Source: Vibrio rarus
GTDB taxonomy: Bacteria; Pseudomonadota; Gammaproteobacteria; Enterobacterales; Vibrionaceae
Direction: 5' to 3'
Assembly: GCF_024347075.1 (NCBI RefSeq)
Contig: NZ_AP024900.1
Location: 1,364,001 to 1,428,000 of the forward strand
DNA length: 64,000 nt
Within the stretch, counting starts at the first letter, position 1, and each line of letters opens with the position of its first letter. Position numbers and translations under genes: made by a program. The notes below the pieces were generated by a model. The model was not told the origin of the DNA. It searched no databases and worked only from the letters and a program-made list of their open reading frames with translations. Shown one piece after another: positions 36,785 through 46,967 of the stretch.

Positions 36785-37417
36785 TTAAGCGCGAAGATGC
36801 TCCGCTTTAACGACCATTTGTAAGCCATTATTGAGTTGCACTCGCACATCGCCTTTGTTTACTTCAACAATGGTCGCTGCCATGTTGCCTTTGCCCATGT
36901 TGACATTCACGTTATTACCAACAACAACTTCATCGCTGTTTAATGCACGAGTTTCAACTACTGGGGCTTTCTTTTCTTGCTCAACACGAGGCTTAGGTTT
37001 ACGAGCCGGTGCTGCTTTTTTCGCTTGAGCGCGTTTAGCTTTTTGCTCTTCACGAGCTTTTTCTGCTTGTTCTTTTCTGCGAGCCGCTACACGAGCTTTA
37101 CTTTCAGCTAGAGCTTGTTGTGCATGCTCTACGTGTTCTTGCTCTAGTACGCCACATTCGTTGCCGTCTAGGTCAACACGTACCGCGCCAGCTTTAACGC
37201 CATGTAGGTAGCGCCAAGAAGAGGTGTATTGTCTTAGTGCCGCTCTAAGTTGAGTCTTGCTCACTTTAGCATCTTCACTTAGACGTTGAGCCAAATCCTG
37301 AAAAATACCAATTTTCAGAGGTTTAGCTTCACCCTCTAAAGTAAAGCACTTAGGGAAGCATTCAGCAATATACGCAATCACTTCTTTGCTGGTTTTTAAT
37401 TTTTCGGTGTTTTCCAT
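36785..37417 (-). CDS. proQ: RNA chaperone ProQ
   Basis: Global RNA-binding protein that stabilises small RNAs and mRNA 3' ends. The product has 210 residues. The N-terminal FinO/ProQ domain (1-115) contains [20 protein letters not shown] and [18 protein letters not shown] Lys/Ala/Arg-rich linker (about 115-150) follows, then a Tudor/SH3-like C-terminal domain ([20 protein letters not shown]). First gene of the proQ-prc operon. AGGAAAC upstream of the ATG at 37417 is the ribosome site. Confidence 0.96.
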   Translation of the reverse strand: MENTEKLKTSKEVIAYIAECFPKCFTLEGEAKPLKIGIFQDLAQRLSEDAKVSKTQLRAALRQYTSSWRYLHGVKAGAVRVDLDGNECGVLEQEHVEHAQQALAESKARVAARRKEQAEKAREEQKAKRAQAKKAAPARKPKPRVEQEKKAPVVETRALNSDEVVVGNNVNVNMGKGNMAATIVEVNKGDVRVQLNNGLQMVVKAEHLRA

Positions 37418-37516
37418 GTGGTTTCCTGATTAAACGCGTCTTTCGCGCGAGATTCTCAATAATATTCTTCGCCATTATAAAGAGATGCCAACTAAAAACC
37501 ACTCCCCAGTGTTATT

Positions 37517-38005
37517 TTACTGAGAGTTAATTGCCTTATTGAGTGTTTTTTCTACCATATCCATCAATAAAGTCAGTCCTTGCTGATCAATTTCACTAAA
37601 ACGGTCATGTTGTGGGCTGTCAATATCCAGTACACCGAACACTTCACCATTAATAGAAAATGGAATGACTATCTCTGAATTGCTGGCAGCATCACAGGCA
37701 ATGTGCCCTGGAAACTGGTGAACATCTTTAATTCTTTGTACCGTATTGGTAGCCGCGGCAGTACCACAAACGCCCCGTCCCCAGTTGATCCGCACGCAAG
37801 CAGGATTACCTTGAAATGGACCTAATACCAACTGTTCCCCTTCTTTCAAATAAAACCCCACCCAATTAATGTGGTTCATCTCCATGTTGAGTACCGCACT
37901 AATATTGGACAAATTCGCAATCATATTGCTTTCCCCTTCAATTAAGGCGGCAACCTGCTGTGTCACTCTTTGATAATCTTTTATGTCCATTTTTGTCGTA
38001 CCCAT
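37517..38005 (-). CDS. msrC: free methionine-(R)-sulfoxide reductase (GAF domain)
   Basis: Cytosolic GAF-domain enzyme that reduces free Met-R-sulfoxide using thioredoxin. The product has 162 residues. It contains HINWVGFYLKEGEQLVLGPF and the three family cysteines in ACVRINWGRGVCGTAA and HIACDAASNSEIVIP. A second in-frame ATG at 37990 is possible, and neither has a strong ribosome site; the first is used. It is divergent from letA. In Escherichia coli the order is yebR(msrC)-yebS-yebT-rsmF, which supports naming the neighbours LetA and LetB. Confidence 0.93.
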   Translation of the reverse strand: MGTTKMDIKDYQRVTQQVAALIEGESNMIANLSNISAVLNMEMNHINWVGFYLKEGEQLVLGPFQGNPACVRINWGRGVCGTAAATNTVQRIKDVHQFPGHIACDAASNSEIVIPFSINGEVFGVLDIDSPQHDRFSEIDQQGLTLLMDMVEKTLNKAINSQ

Positions 38006-38126
38006 TTTAAATTGTAAGCAAATCCTTTGAAATTATATGCAATTGGATTCAATATCTAGGATTGTGTATATAATGCAATCTGTTGCATGCGAGCCGTTGA
38101 GATGACCTCGGCTGTCACTGTGATGA

Positions 38127-39449
38127 ATGTCATTATGTTTTGTTTATAAAAGGACTTTACCCACTCAATGGAAAATAGCAATAGTGCCGAACGTTTCAGA
38201 GCCTAATATTCGCCTTTGCCAAGGCTGTGGGTTGGCCGTGTCGCAACAGGCAATACAAAACAATCAAAATGCGTATTGCCCTCGCTGTGATACGCAACTC
38301 TATCGTGGTCATCGCCACTCTTGCTCTGGAGACTTGGCGTTAGCCTGCGTCAGTATTTTGCTGTTTATCCCTGTCATTTTATACCCCTTCTTATCCATAC
38401 GTTTATTTGGCGAATACATCAGTGCCACCTTGCTCGATGGGGTTGTATTGTTATTCAAAGAAGGGTTCGCTTTTGTCGGCCTGTTAGTCCTGTTTTGTGG
38501 TTTTTTCGTTCCTTTACTGCATACCTGTTGTGTGGTTACAGCCAATATGGCGTTAAAAACCCGCAATCAGACACTGATGCGTTATAGCATGAATGGGATT
38601 TACCATCTTAAACATTGGATGATGATTGATGTATATATCGTCAGTATCGCCATTTGTTGTTTTAAACTCACCGATTACAGTGATCTTATTTTTGGCTTAG
38701 CCTTACCCGTCTTAGGGATCTTACAATTAGTGTGTCTAGCATTAGTGATTCGAGTCAGTCCGCGTAAATACTGGCAAAAAATGGACACGGCCCTTCACAT
38801 ATCGCGCCCTACATACACGATGAACTCTGTGACGCCGTTATTAGATTGCCCCCAATGTCATTTAGTGCAAACACACACCACCCACTGCCTGCGCTGCCAG
38901 CAAAAAATGAAATTGACTGCCACAGGTTCGCTACAAGCCACGTGGGCCTATTTACTGGTGGCTAGCATCGCTCTGATCCCAGCAAACCTGATCCCTATCT
39001 CCATTTTATTTACCAATGGCAGCCGAATTGAAGACACCATTTACACTGGGGTGATCTCACTGGTCAATAACGACATGCTGGCTATCGCGGTGATTATTTT
39101 TGTCGCCAGTATCGTGGTGCCTGTGGCGAAGATTTTAGGGATTTTTTATCTTTTACTGTGCATTCACTTCAAGCGCACTGTCTTTCACAAACAGCGCATG
39201 ATGCTGTTTTATATAGTGAAGTGGATAGGTAAATGGTCAATGGTCGACCTGTTTGTAATGTCGATTATGTTAACTCTAGTAGATAGAGGTCAGGTATTAA
39301 ATTTTACCCCAGGCTATGGCGCTGTGGCTTTTGCCATTGTGGTGATATTTACCATGCTATCTACAGACGCATTAGATCCACGACTTATTTGGAAAAATCA
39401 CTCTTACACGCACTTAAATTCAACTTTAACTGGTAATACTTCTGCATGA
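38127..39449 (+). CDS. letA: LetA (YebS/PqiA family) inner-membrane lipid-transport protein
   Basis: Polytopic inner-membrane partner of the MCE protein LetB; thought to pass lipids across the envelope. The product has 440 residues with two zinc-ribbon units (LCQGCGLAV ... YCPRCDTQ and LDCPQCHLV ... HCLRCQQ), each followed by about four membrane segments. PqiA and LetA share this double layout. The 881-residue MCE partner identifies the pair as LetA/LetB. The start is uncertain: ATG 38127 is used, but GTG 38184 is in frame and gives an N-terminus nearer the zinc ribbon. The stop overlaps letB by 4 bp. Confidence 0.9.
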   Translation: MSLCFVYKRTLPTQWKIAIVPNVSEPNIRLCQGCGLAVSQQAIQNNQNAYCPRCDTQLYRGHRHSCSGDLALACVSILLFIPVILYPFLSIRLFGEYISATLLDGVVLLFKEGFAFVGLLVLFCGFFVPLLHTCCVVTANMALKTRNQTLMRYSMNGIYHLKHWMMIDVYIVSIAICCFKLTDYSDLIFGLALPVLGILQLVCLALVIRVSPRKYWQKMDTALHISRPTYTMNSVTPLLDCPQCHLVQTHTTHCLRCQQKMKLTATGSLQATWAYLLVASIALIPANLIPISILFTNGSRIEDTIYTGVISLVNNDMLAIAVIIFVASIVVPVAKILGIFYLLLCIHFKRTVFHKQRMMLFYIVKWIGKWSMVDLFVMSIMLTLVDRGQVLNFTPGYGAVAFAIVVIFTMLSTDALDPRLIWKNHSYTHLNSTLTGNTSA

Positions 39450-42091
39450 CTGAGCACAATCACTCTACCTTACCACCACCGAACGTGCGCCGCTCAACTG
39501 GGTTGTCTCCCCTTTGGGCGCTTCCTATTATTGCGCTGCTACTGGGTGGTTGGCTTATTTACAAAAGTATCAATGAAGCAGGACAACAAGTTCGCATACA
39601 CTTTGACAACGCTCAAGGACTGATCGCCGGACGTACTACGTTACGCTTTCAGGGCTTAGAAGTGGGCATAGTAAGAAAACTAGAACTGGCCAGCGACCTC
39701 AATGGCATTTATGTCAGTGCAGAACTCTATTCCAATGCACAGCAGTTACTGGGGAAAGACACTAAGTTTTGGTTGGTTAAGCCCACCGCCAGTATTTCAG
39801 GGGTGTCCGGTCTGGACGCATTAGTGTCTGGTAACTACATTGCCATACAAAGTGCCACCAATGGCTTTAATAAACCACCTACATCATTTAACGCTCTATC
39901 TAAAGCCCCACAAGATCTGCACAGTGGCAACACTCAAGGGTTGCGCCTGACCCTTAGAAGTAAAGATTTAGGCTCTGTGAATGTGGGATCAAAGATATTG
40001 TTTCGTAAAATCCCCATCGGTGAAGTGTACAGTTTTGATCTTGATGACAACGGTAAATCCGTCATTCTTCGGGCTTTTATTGATGAAGAGTATGAACATA
40101 TTATTACCAATGAAAGTCGCTTTTGGAACGTCTCTGGCATCAATGCCAAGGTAGGCTTTGATGGCGTCGATGTGCGAGTGGAAAGTCTGGCGGCGCTGAT
40201 CGGCGGTGGCATTGCCGTAGACTCTCCGGCGCAAGGGAAAAAGGTGGCTCCCGATACAGAGTTTACCTTGTACCCCGATTTAGCCACAGCAGGACGTGGC
40301 ATCCCCATTAATATTAAGCTACCTGATAACAATAATATTAATCCTGACGGTGCACCTTTGGTGTATAGAGGCATTGAGATTGGCCAAATTACCAATGTCC
40401 ACCTCAGTAAAGATCGCAGTGACATCATAGCGCAAGCCACCGTTGAACCTGCCTACCATGACATGCTCAATAGTGGCTCACAATTTCTGTTAGAAGAAGC
40501 GTCCCTGTCTCTTGCAGGTATAGATAACTTAGGTAACTTTGTCACTGGCAACTACTTAACCCTACTCCCGGGCAAGGGCGACGCCACACGCTGGTTTAAT
40601 GCGGTGAAACAAGAAGAACTCAATACACAAGACAGTGGCAACTTAGCCCTATCTCTTATGGCAAAGCACAGCTTTGGCTTAGAAACAGGCTCATCCATTC
40701 TCTATAAAGGCATTCAAGTTGGCCACGTGACCTCGTCACAACTGCAACAACAAGGGGTTAAAGTTAATGTATTAATTGATGCTCAATATCGTGAATTGAT
40801 TCGCTCCGCCAATCGCTTCTATGTATCCAGTCATGTTTCAGCGAATCTTGCCGACGGTAGCCTCAATGTGAATGTGCCACCATTACAGCACCTATTAGCG
40901 GGCAGTATCAGTTTTATTCGCGCTGGAAAAGAGTCGGTAAGTTCAAACTACCACCTGTATGCCAGTAAAGCTCAAGCTGAAATAGCCTTACACACCACTA
41001 CAGGCAGTGAAGTGATTTCGTTGCTGTCGGCCACTATGCCATCGGTCAATGTTGGCAGTCCTGTCTATTATCGAAACTTAGTGGTGGGTCAAGTACTGGA
41101 TTATAAATTGGGCCACTCAGCCATGGAGGTGCAAATTAAGTTGGATAACCAGTATCGCCACCTCATTGATAAAAATACGGTATTTTGGAATCACTCGGCT
41201 ATTGAAATCGACGCCAGTATTGCTGGCATATCGGTAAAAGCCCCGCCCCTGACTAGCGTATTACAAGGAGGCATCGCTTTTGACTCCATTGACGGGGTGG
41301 AAAATAAGCTCAGCCATCACTACAAACTGTATCCAGATCAAGATTCCGCACGTCAGTTTGGAAAAATCATTCAACTCAATGCCAAAACGAACAGCGCCAT
41401 AACTCAAGGCACTAAAATAAAATACCAAGGGGTCGATGTGGGCGAGATCACTCTAGTGACCCCATTATTTGATCAAAAATCTGTGCAGTTTATGGCGCGA
41501 ATTTATCCACAATACGTAGACAAAATAGCGGTAAAAGGATCGCAATTTTGGCTTACCACCCCTGAAATTAGCTTATCGGGTATAAAGAATCTCGCCAGTG
41601 CTTTAGTGCCCACCATAGAAGTCTCCCCGGCAATGTCCAACGATTTGCACTATCAGTTTACCTTACAACAAGACTCTCCTAGGCGTAATAGCGTGACGTT
41701 TTCTCTACAAAGTGAACGCAAAGGCTCGGTGAGCGTTGGAACGCCAATTCTCTATCGAGAGATCCATGTGGGCCAGGTGAGTGATGTCCGTTTAGGGGAG
41801 TTATCGGATCGCGTGATCATCACTATTGAAGTGGAGAACGATTATGCCTATTTAGTGCGTAAAAACACCCACTTTTGGAATGTGTCAGGGTTAGATATTT
41901 CCGTTGGATTGAGCGGGGCGAGTGTCAAAACAGGCACCGTAGAGAGTTTACTTAAAGGGGGTATTGCCTTTGCCACACCGCAACAGTCGCCACTGCAACC
42001 TTTCGCCAAACAAGGACGCTCTTTTTACCTCCACGCCAATGCCGAACCACAGTGGTTGCAGTGGAACACCGCCATTCCTAAACCTCAATAA
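39446..42091 (+). CDS. letB: LetB (YebT), seven-MCE-domain lipid-transport tunnel
   Basis: Forms a hollow tube of stacked MCE rings that bridges inner and outer membranes. The product has 881 residues (Escherichia coli LetB about 877). An N-terminal membrane anchor (LWALPIIALLLGGWLIY) is followed by seven MCE repeats, each recognised by a core such as TLRFQGLEVGIV, ILFRKIPIGEV, LVYRGIEIGQI, ILYKGIQVGHV, VYYRNLVVGQV, IKYQGVDVGEI and ILYREIHVGQV. Seven repeats separate it from PqiB, which has three. It overlaps letA (ATGA) and is followed by rsmF. Confidence 0.95.
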   Translation: MTEHNHSTLPPPNVRRSTGLSPLWALPIIALLLGGWLIYKSINEAGQQVRIHFDNAQGLIAGRTTLRFQGLEVGIVRKLELASDLNGIYVSAELYSNAQQLLGKDTKFWLVKPTASISGVSGLDALVSGNYIAIQSATNGFNKPPTSFNALSKAPQDLHSGNTQGLRLTLRSKDLGSVNVGSKILFRKIPIGEVYSFDLDDNGKSVILRAFIDEEYEHIITNESRFWNVSGINAKVGFDGVDVRVESLAALIGGGIAVDSPAQGKKVAPDTEFTLYPDLATAGRGIPINIKLPDNNNINPDGAPLVYRGIEIGQITNVHLSKDRSDIIAQATVEPAYHDMLNSGSQFLLEEASLSLAGIDNLGNFVTGNYLTLLPGKGDATRWFNAVKQEELNTQDSGNLALSLMAKHSFGLETGSSILYKGIQVGHVTSSQLQQQGVKVNVLIDAQYRELIRSANRFYVSSHVSANLADGSLNVNVPPLQHLLAGSISFIRAGKESVSSNYHLYASKAQAEIALHTTTGSEVISLLSATMPSVNVGSPVYYRNLVVGQVLDYKLGHSAMEVQIKLDNQYRHLIDKNTVFWNHSAIEIDASIAGISVKAPPLTSVLQGGIAFDSIDGVENKLSHHYKLYPDQDSARQFGKIIQLNAKTNSAITQGTKIKYQGVDVGEITLVTPLFDQKSVQFMARIYPQYVDKIAVKGSQFWLTTPEISLSGIKNLASALVPTIEVSPAMSNDLHYQFTLQQDSPRRNSVTFSLQSERKGSVSVGTPILYREIHVGQVSDVRLGELSDRVIITIEVENDYAYLVRKNTHFWNVSGLDISVGLSGASVKTGTVESLLKGGIAFATPQQSPLQPFAKQGRSFYLHANAEPQWLQWNTAIPKPQ
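40737..40749. other. matS-like palindrome (one mismatch)
   Basis: GTGACCTCGTCAC has both perfect arms of matS but a pyrimidine where the consensus has R. Inside letB. Confidence 0.3.
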
Positions 42092-42186
42092 GGGGATTTC
42101 ATCGTCCTGAAACGTTAATCCCTTTCATCCAAAGGCGAGCATTGCTACACTTCCCATGCTCGCTTCCCCTCTACAGGACACCTAAC

Positions 42187-43617
42187 TTGCATCAGAATGT
42201 ATACATACCCGATGAGTTTATCCAACTCATCGCTCAGCAACTGCCTTCTCACCTTGATCTTAATGAACTACTGGATGCGTGCAAACGGCCTTTAAAAAGA
42301 AGTATTCGGGTCAATACACTGAAAATTTCTGTAGAGCAGTTTAAACAGCAAGCGAACAAAATGGGTTGGACACTGACCCCTGTTCCTTGGTGTGAAGAAG
42401 GCTTCTGGTTAGATAATGTGGATGAATCCACCACAGCCCTTGGCAATACCAGCCAACATCTTGCGGGACTGTTTTATATTCAAGAAGCCAGTTCCATGAT
42501 GCCAGTCACCGCACTGTTTGATAACCTTGAACTGGATGAACAGAGCCGCGTGCTCGATATGGCTGCTGCTCCGGGGTCAAAAACCACGCAAATAGCCGCT
42601 AACATGGCCAATAACGGCATGGTTATCGCTAACGAGTTTTCTGCCAGCCGCGTGAAAATTTTGTTTGGTAACTTAATGCGTTGTGGCATAGGCAATATGG
42701 CTATGACCCATTTTGATGGACGAGTGTTTGGCCCTTGGCTTCCCGAAACCTTTGACGCCATCTTGTTAGATGCCCCTTGCTCAGGAGAAGGTTCACTGCG
42801 TAAAGATGCCGATGCCATGAAAAACTGGAGTCTGAACTCGGTTAATGACATCGCCAACACTCAACAAGAGCTCATTGAAAGTGCCTTCCATGCCTTAAAG
42901 CCTGGTGGCCGACTGGTTTACTCCACCTGCACCTTAAACCTGCAAGAAAACCAGCAAGTCGCCCAGCACTTACTCGAGACTTTTGCAGGACACATTGAAA
43001 TCGAACCTCTTGATGATTTATTTACCGACGCTCATCGCGCCATAACGGAACAAGGTTTTATTCACGTCTACCCGCAAATTTATGATTGTGAAGGCTTTTT
43101 TATTGCCCGATTCAAAAAAACAGGCTCCGTTGAGGCCCCTAAAGTTAAAAAACGTCTAGGCACATTCCCCTTCCAGCCACTCACCAATAAAGAGCGTGAC
43201 AATGTCACACATTCGTTATTGGATGCGCTGGGTATGCAAATTCCAACGTCGTTTTCTTTATGGCAACGAGATAACGAAGTGTGGTTATTCCCCACCCTTA
43301 TTGAGCCACTACTGAGCAAAATGCGCTTTCAACGTATTGGCATCAAATTGGCAGAATCTCATAAAAAAGGCTATCGCTGGCAGCACCAAGGGATTGTTGC
43401 TATGAGTGAACATAATGAACGCAATGCTATCGACTTAACTATAGATGAAGCCAGACAGTGGTATATGGGTCGAGATATTAGACCTTCGATGCCGTCAGCG
43501 AAGGGAGAAGTCTTGGTGCGTTACGATAACATCACCATTGGCATAGGAAAGTGGGTAGGAAATCGCATTAAAAACGGCTTGCCAAGAGAAATGGTAAGGG
43601 ATAATAACCTTTTTTAA
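42187..43617 (+). CDS. rsmF: 16S rRNA m5C1407 methyltransferase RsmF
   Basis: SAM-dependent cytosine-5 methyltransferase acting on C1407 of 16S rRNA. The product has 476 residues. It has RPLKRSIRVNTLKIS, VPWCEEGFWL, MAAAPGSKTTQIA (SAM), LLDAPCSGEGSLRKD with the first catalytic Cys, and VYSTCTLNLQENQ with the second. A PUA-like C-terminal part follows (MGRDIRPSMP, GIGKWVGNRIKNGLPRE). The frame is open from 42142, but the family begins near HQNVYIPDEF. TTG at 42187, preceded by AGGA 8 bp away, gives exactly that start. A hairpin at 42135-42163 separates it from letB. Confidence 0.94.
   Translation: MHQNVYIPDEFIQLIAQQLPSHLDLNELLDACKRPLKRSIRVNTLKISVEQFKQQANKMGWTLTPVPWCEEGFWLDNVDESTTALGNTSQHLAGLFYIQEASSMMPVTALFDNLELDEQSRVLDMAAAPGSKTTQIAANMANNGMVIANEFSASRVKILFGNLMRCGIGNMAMTHFDGRVFGPWLPETFDAILLDAPCSGEGSLRKDADAMKNWSLNSVNDIANTQQELIESAFHALKPGGRLVYSTCTLNLQENQQVAQHLLETFAGHIEIEPLDDLFTDAHRAITEQGFIHVYPQIYDCEGFFIARFKKTGSVEAPKVKKRLGTFPFQPLTNKERDNVTHSLLDALGMQIPTSFSLWQRDNEVWLFPTLIEPLLSKMRFQRIGIKLAESHKKGYRWQHQGIVAMSEHNERNAIDLTIDEARQWYMGRDIRPSMPSAKGEVLVRYDNITIGIGKWVGNRIKNGLPREMVRDNNLF
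43196..43208. other. matS: matS site (perfect)
   Basis: GTGACAATGTCAC, identical to the site at 18746. Inside rsmF, 30 kb from dif. Confidence 0.85.
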
Positions 43618-43731
43618 TTCAGCGAGATGAGCCAGCACGGTGCGTGATACTTGGCTCACTGGTGGCAGGAAGTGCCTTATGTACTAAACTTGTACCAGTG
43701 AAACGGTTAGCGCAGGCTCTTAATATAAGAG

Positions 43732-43739
43732 CCCTTCCC
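43732..43739 (-). other. KOPS-like octamer pointing to dif
   Basis: CCCTTCCC is GGGAAGGG on the minus strand and matches GGGNAGGG in the orientation that leads leftward to dif. Confidence 0.4.
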
Positions 43740-43742
43740 CAA

Positions 43743-43774
43743 AGCCTAGGTTAGGATAGCCTAGGCTATTTTTT
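43743..43774 (+). terminator. terminator of letA-letB-rsmF
   Basis: AGCCTAGG / CCTAGGCT with a 9-nt loop followed by ATTTTTT, between convergent rsmF and the CvfB-like gene. Confidence 0.82.
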
Positions 43775-43795
43775 GTTCTTTGCTCGCTATTTGGG

Positions 43796-44644
43796 CTATT
43801 TAACCAAATGAATACCATCCCCTTGAATGGTAATGTGTCCGGCTTTATACAGGCCACCAATGGTTTTCTTAAAGGTGCCTTTACTGGTGCGGAACACTTT
43901 AAAAATAGCATCCGGTGTGGATTTATCATTTAACGGTAAGAAACCCTCTTTCTTATTGAGAAGATCAAGGATTTTTTCACTAAGATCATCCATCTTAGCC
44001 ACGCCAATTTTCTGTAGCGACAAATCAATTTTGCCATCATCACGAACTTGCTTGATATAGCCTTTTAAGCGTTTGCCTACAAACAATTTACCAATGACAT
44101 CCGAGCTGAAGATCATGCCCCAATGTTCACCATTAATGATCGCCTTGTAACCTAAGTCACTGCGTTCGGCAATCAGCAACTCAACCTGTTGGTTTGCCTT
44201 ATAGTGTTGCGGGGTTTTGTCTAACCATTTGTTAAACTTAGTGGTACCCACAATACGGCCACTGGCATTATCTGTGTATACATACACTAATATGGTTTGG
44301 CCTTCGTTAAAGCGCGCCCGTTGTTCGCTATAAGGGATCAACAGATCTTTTTTCTCTATGCCCCAGTTTACGAATGCGCCAGTACTATTGATGCTGGTGA
44401 TTTCCATCAAGCCCCACTCGCCTACTTGCGCTATGGGTTTCTCTCTGGTGGCACACACTTCATTATTTGAATCAAAGTACAAAAACACTTTTATCTGTTG
44501 ACCAACCTCTGGCTCTTCTTCCAGTTGCTTTTTTGGTAGCAACACACTGCCATAATCGTAAGCATCAAGGAATACACCAAAATCTGTGATTTGTGAGATT
44601 TTAAGAGCGTTTAATTGGCCAATTTTAATCATGTTTTTACTCAT
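43796..44644 (-). CDS. CvfB/YitL-like S1 RNA-binding protein
   Basis: The 282-residue product has three S1-type segments: IKIGQLNALKISQITDFGVFL, GEWGLMEITSINSTGAFVNW and GKRLKGYIKQVRDDGKIDLSL. It ends in a winged-helix-like C-terminus (SKGTFKKTIGGLYKAGHITI). This is the CvfB (YitL) family, linked to virulence regulation in Staphylococcus; the role in vibrios is unknown, and RNA binding in the cytosol is inferred. The frame is open to 44761, but the protein family begins near MSKNMIKIG. ATG at 44644 is used; 44632 is an alternative. Confidence 0.9.
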   Translation of the reverse strand: MSKNMIKIGQLNALKISQITDFGVFLDAYDYGSVLLPKKQLEEEPEVGQQIKVFLYFDSNNEVCATREKPIAQVGEWGLMEITSINSTGAFVNWGIEKKDLLIPYSEQRARFNEGQTILVYVYTDNASGRIVGTTKFNKWLDKTPQHYKANQQVELLIAERSDLGYKAIINGEHWGMIFSSDVIGKLFVGKRLKGYIKQVRDDGKIDLSLQKIGVAKMDDLSEKILDLLNKKEGFLPLNDKSTPDAIFKVFRTSKGTFKKTIGGLYKAGHITIQGDGIHLVK

Positions 44645-44773
44645 ATTTGTGATTTGGCGATGATTGTATTGTGTTAGGCACACAATACAAAGCCTTTTCT
44701 GTGACTTTAACCATTTGCCACTTCTGTGGGCACCCTCATTAGCACCCACTTTGTTAGTCACTCATGCACAGCA

Positions 44774-45643
44774 CTATTGCACATTAATAATGTCGCATTG
44801 TGGGTACTCTACTAAGTACTCTTGTAGCTTGGCTTTTTGCTCTAGTTGTTCAGTAAGGATAATGCACCCTTTACCTGCAGCGATAGCTTGAGAAACAATC
44901 AGAGTAAGCATCTCTATTACCGACTCATGTTCATCGTTATACACCGTTGCCACTAACTCATTGTTTCTATCGATGCCTAATGTCAATTGCGCTAAAGAAG
45001 CAAGATCCACACACACACCATCGAAGTACTTAAGTAAACGCTCTGCAAGTAGTGCCGCAGACGGAGTATCAGCACCAAATAAGACTTTTAAGCCGTTTAA
45101 ACCACGAGGAAGTCCTTGCTCTGCTAGATTATCAATCACTTTAGCTGCGTCACTGAGGCTGCGCACAAAAGGAACAACGATTTCGACATCGATGCCTTTG
45201 TCTCGTAATTGCTTTATAAATTCACATTCAAGTGCAAAGCTCGACTTATACAAGTCAATAGAATAACGAGACACACCGCGGGCACCCAACATAGGGTTAA
45301 GCTCTGTGGTTTCAACACTGCCGGCAATCAAGGTAGACAAGGCACTGCTGTCACTATTGCTTAGCTGAACGCGCACTCGTTTGTGTTCACTTAGCGCTAA
45401 TTCTTCTGCTGCTGCATGTAGCGCGGCTAAATAAAATGCTTTTAAGTCTTGTCCATTTACTACCGCATCCAGTGCCATGCGATCGCTATCACTGAGATCT
45501 TGTGGTTGGCCGATAATGGCTGGATGAAAAAACACACGCTCTTGAATCACATCACCTAACGAAAGAAACACATGATCTGCGTTCTCGTTGCGTTGTTGCA
45601 AAGCGTTGCCCAAAATAATTCCCGGATTTAGCGTGTTAGCCAT
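44774..45643 (-). CDS. degenerate stand-alone PEP-synthase C-terminal domain
   Basis: The 289-residue product follows the TIM-barrel domain of PEP synthase (PpsA) closely: LNPMLGARGVSRYSIDLY, FALECEFIKQLRDKGID, VEIVVPFVRS, EQGLPRGLNGLKV and LLAERLLKYFDG. The swivelling phospho-His and ATP-grasp domains are absent. Expected catalytic positions differ from PpsA as I recall it: MCEIPSN reads GADTPSA (Glu to Asp), GSNDMTQ reads DLASLAQ (Asp lost), and the GICGQG Cys aligns with GKGCIILTEQ, where the Cys is out of register. PEP binding without catalysis is a reasonable inference. It has its own AGGGA ribosome site and is divergent from the DAHP synthase gene, whose enzyme uses PEP. Confidence 0.8.
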   Translation of the reverse strand: MANTLNPGIILGNALQQRNENADHVFLSLGDVIQERVFFHPAIIGQPQDLSDSDRMALDAVVNGQDLKAFYLAALHAAAEELALSEHKRVRVQLSNSDSSALSTLIAGSVETTELNPMLGARGVSRYSIDLYKSSFALECEFIKQLRDKGIDVEIVVPFVRSLSDAAKVIDNLAEQGLPRGLNGLKVLFGADTPSAALLAERLLKYFDGVCVDLASLAQLTLGIDRNNELVATVYNDEHESVIEMLTLIVSQAIAAGKGCIILTEQLEQKAKLQEYLVEYPQCDIINVQ

Positions 45644-45904
45644 TTGCGTCCCTATTCAATTTTTTTCGATATTGATTCCAAAATACCACCTCATATTAAT
45701 GTTTCAAATAGCCAAATCATAATTTCAGTTAATAAAGTGATTATTTGTTCATTCTTCTGGCATCTATGGTTGTTAAAGTGGCAATCATGCCCCCTACAAT
45801 GACTCTTATTTAGGCGATTTTTGATAATTTAGATTATTAACGTTTATTCACAAGCATAATTCCGTTATCGTTGAGCCAATTTCGAAAGAAGAAGACGACA
45901 CATT

Positions 45905-46957
45905 ATGACTCTAAAAACAGATGAGTTGCGTACCCAACCTCTTGGGCCAATGCCAACACCTGCAGAATTATCAAACAGCCACCCTTTAACCGTTGAAATC
46001 GGTGCTCGTATAGCAAGCGCACGTCAGCAAATTGAAGCCATTTTAAATGGCGATGATAAACGTTTGTTAGTCATCGTTGGGCCTTGTTCAATTCATGATA
46101 CTGAAGCGGCAATGGATTACGCGACCCGCCTGGCGGCAATTCAAGATCAGTACAAGGATCAATTGTTCCTTGTAATGCGTACCTATTTTGAAAAGCCTCG
46201 CACTATCATTGGCTGGAAAGGTCTCATCACTGACCCTAACCTAGATGGCTCTTATGCTTTGGAAACGGGCTTAAATAAAGCGCGTCAACTTCTGCTTGAT
46301 ATCAATAAACTGGGTCTAGCTACTGCCACTGAATTTCTAGATATGATCACCGGTCAATATATTACCGACCTGATTTCATGGGGCGCTATTGGCGCGCGCA
46401 CCACGGAGTCACAAATTCATAGAGAAATGGCCTCAGCTTTATCTTGTCCTGTGGGCTTTAAAAACGGCACCAATGGCAGTGTAAAAATTGCCATTGACGC
46501 AGTTCGCGCTTCAAAAGCCTCACACTATTTTTATTCACCGGATAAAAATGGCCGTATGACGGTATATCGCACTGCCGGCAACCCTCATGGTCATGTAATT
46601 TTGCGTGGTGGTGATACTGGACCTAACTTTGATCAACACTCTGTGGCTAAAGCATGTCAAGCCCTTGGTGAAGTGGGTTTAGCGCAACGTGTGGTGGTGG
46701 ACTTTAGCCATGCTAACTGTCAAAAACAACATCGTAAACAACTGGACGTCGCCAAAGATATTGCCGCTCAAATTAAATCGGGTAGTCATTCTATTGCCGG
46801 AATTATGGCAGAAAGCTTTATAGAAGAAGGCAATCAGCCAATGGATGATCTCAATGCATTACAGTACGGTAAATCTATCACAGATCCATGCTTAAGCTGG
46901 GCGCATACTGTGGAAATGCTTGATATACTGTCTGACGCTGTAAAAACACAACTTTAA
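45905..46957 (+). CDS. aroH: 3-deoxy-7-phosphoheptulonate (DAHP) synthase, AroH-like
   Basis: Condenses PEP and erythrose-4-phosphate, the first step of aromatic amino-acid synthesis. The 350-residue product has [73 protein letters not shown] and [15 protein letters not shown]. Metal and substrate residues are present. Residue pattern and N-terminus (TDELRT ... TPAEL) are nearest the AroH (Trp-sensitive) isozyme of Escherichia coli, though AroF or AroG type is possible. No TrpR-like operator was found upstream. yajQ starts 10 bp downstream. Confidence 0.92.
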   Translation: MTLKTDELRTQPLGPMPTPAELSNSHPLTVEIGARIASARQQIEAILNGDDKRLLVIVGPCSIHDTEAAMDYATRLAAIQDQYKDQLFLVMRTYFEKPRTIIGWKGLITDPNLDGSYALETGLNKARQLLLDINKLGLATATEFLDMITGQYITDLISWGAIGARTTESQIHREMASALSCPVGFKNGTNGSVKIAIDAVRASKASHYFYSPDKNGRMTVYRTAGNPHGHVILRGGDTGPNFDQHSVAKACQALGEVGLAQRVVVDFSHANCQKQHRKQLDVAKDIAAQIKSGSHSIAGIMAESFIEEGNQPMDDLNALQYGKSITDPCLSWAHTVEMLDILSDAVKTQL

Positions 46958-46967
46958 GGAGAAATTG

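Noticed and set aside
45650..45900. TrpR operator before aroH
   Set aside because: No GTACTAGT-like palindrome in the region, so Trp repression cannot be claimed.
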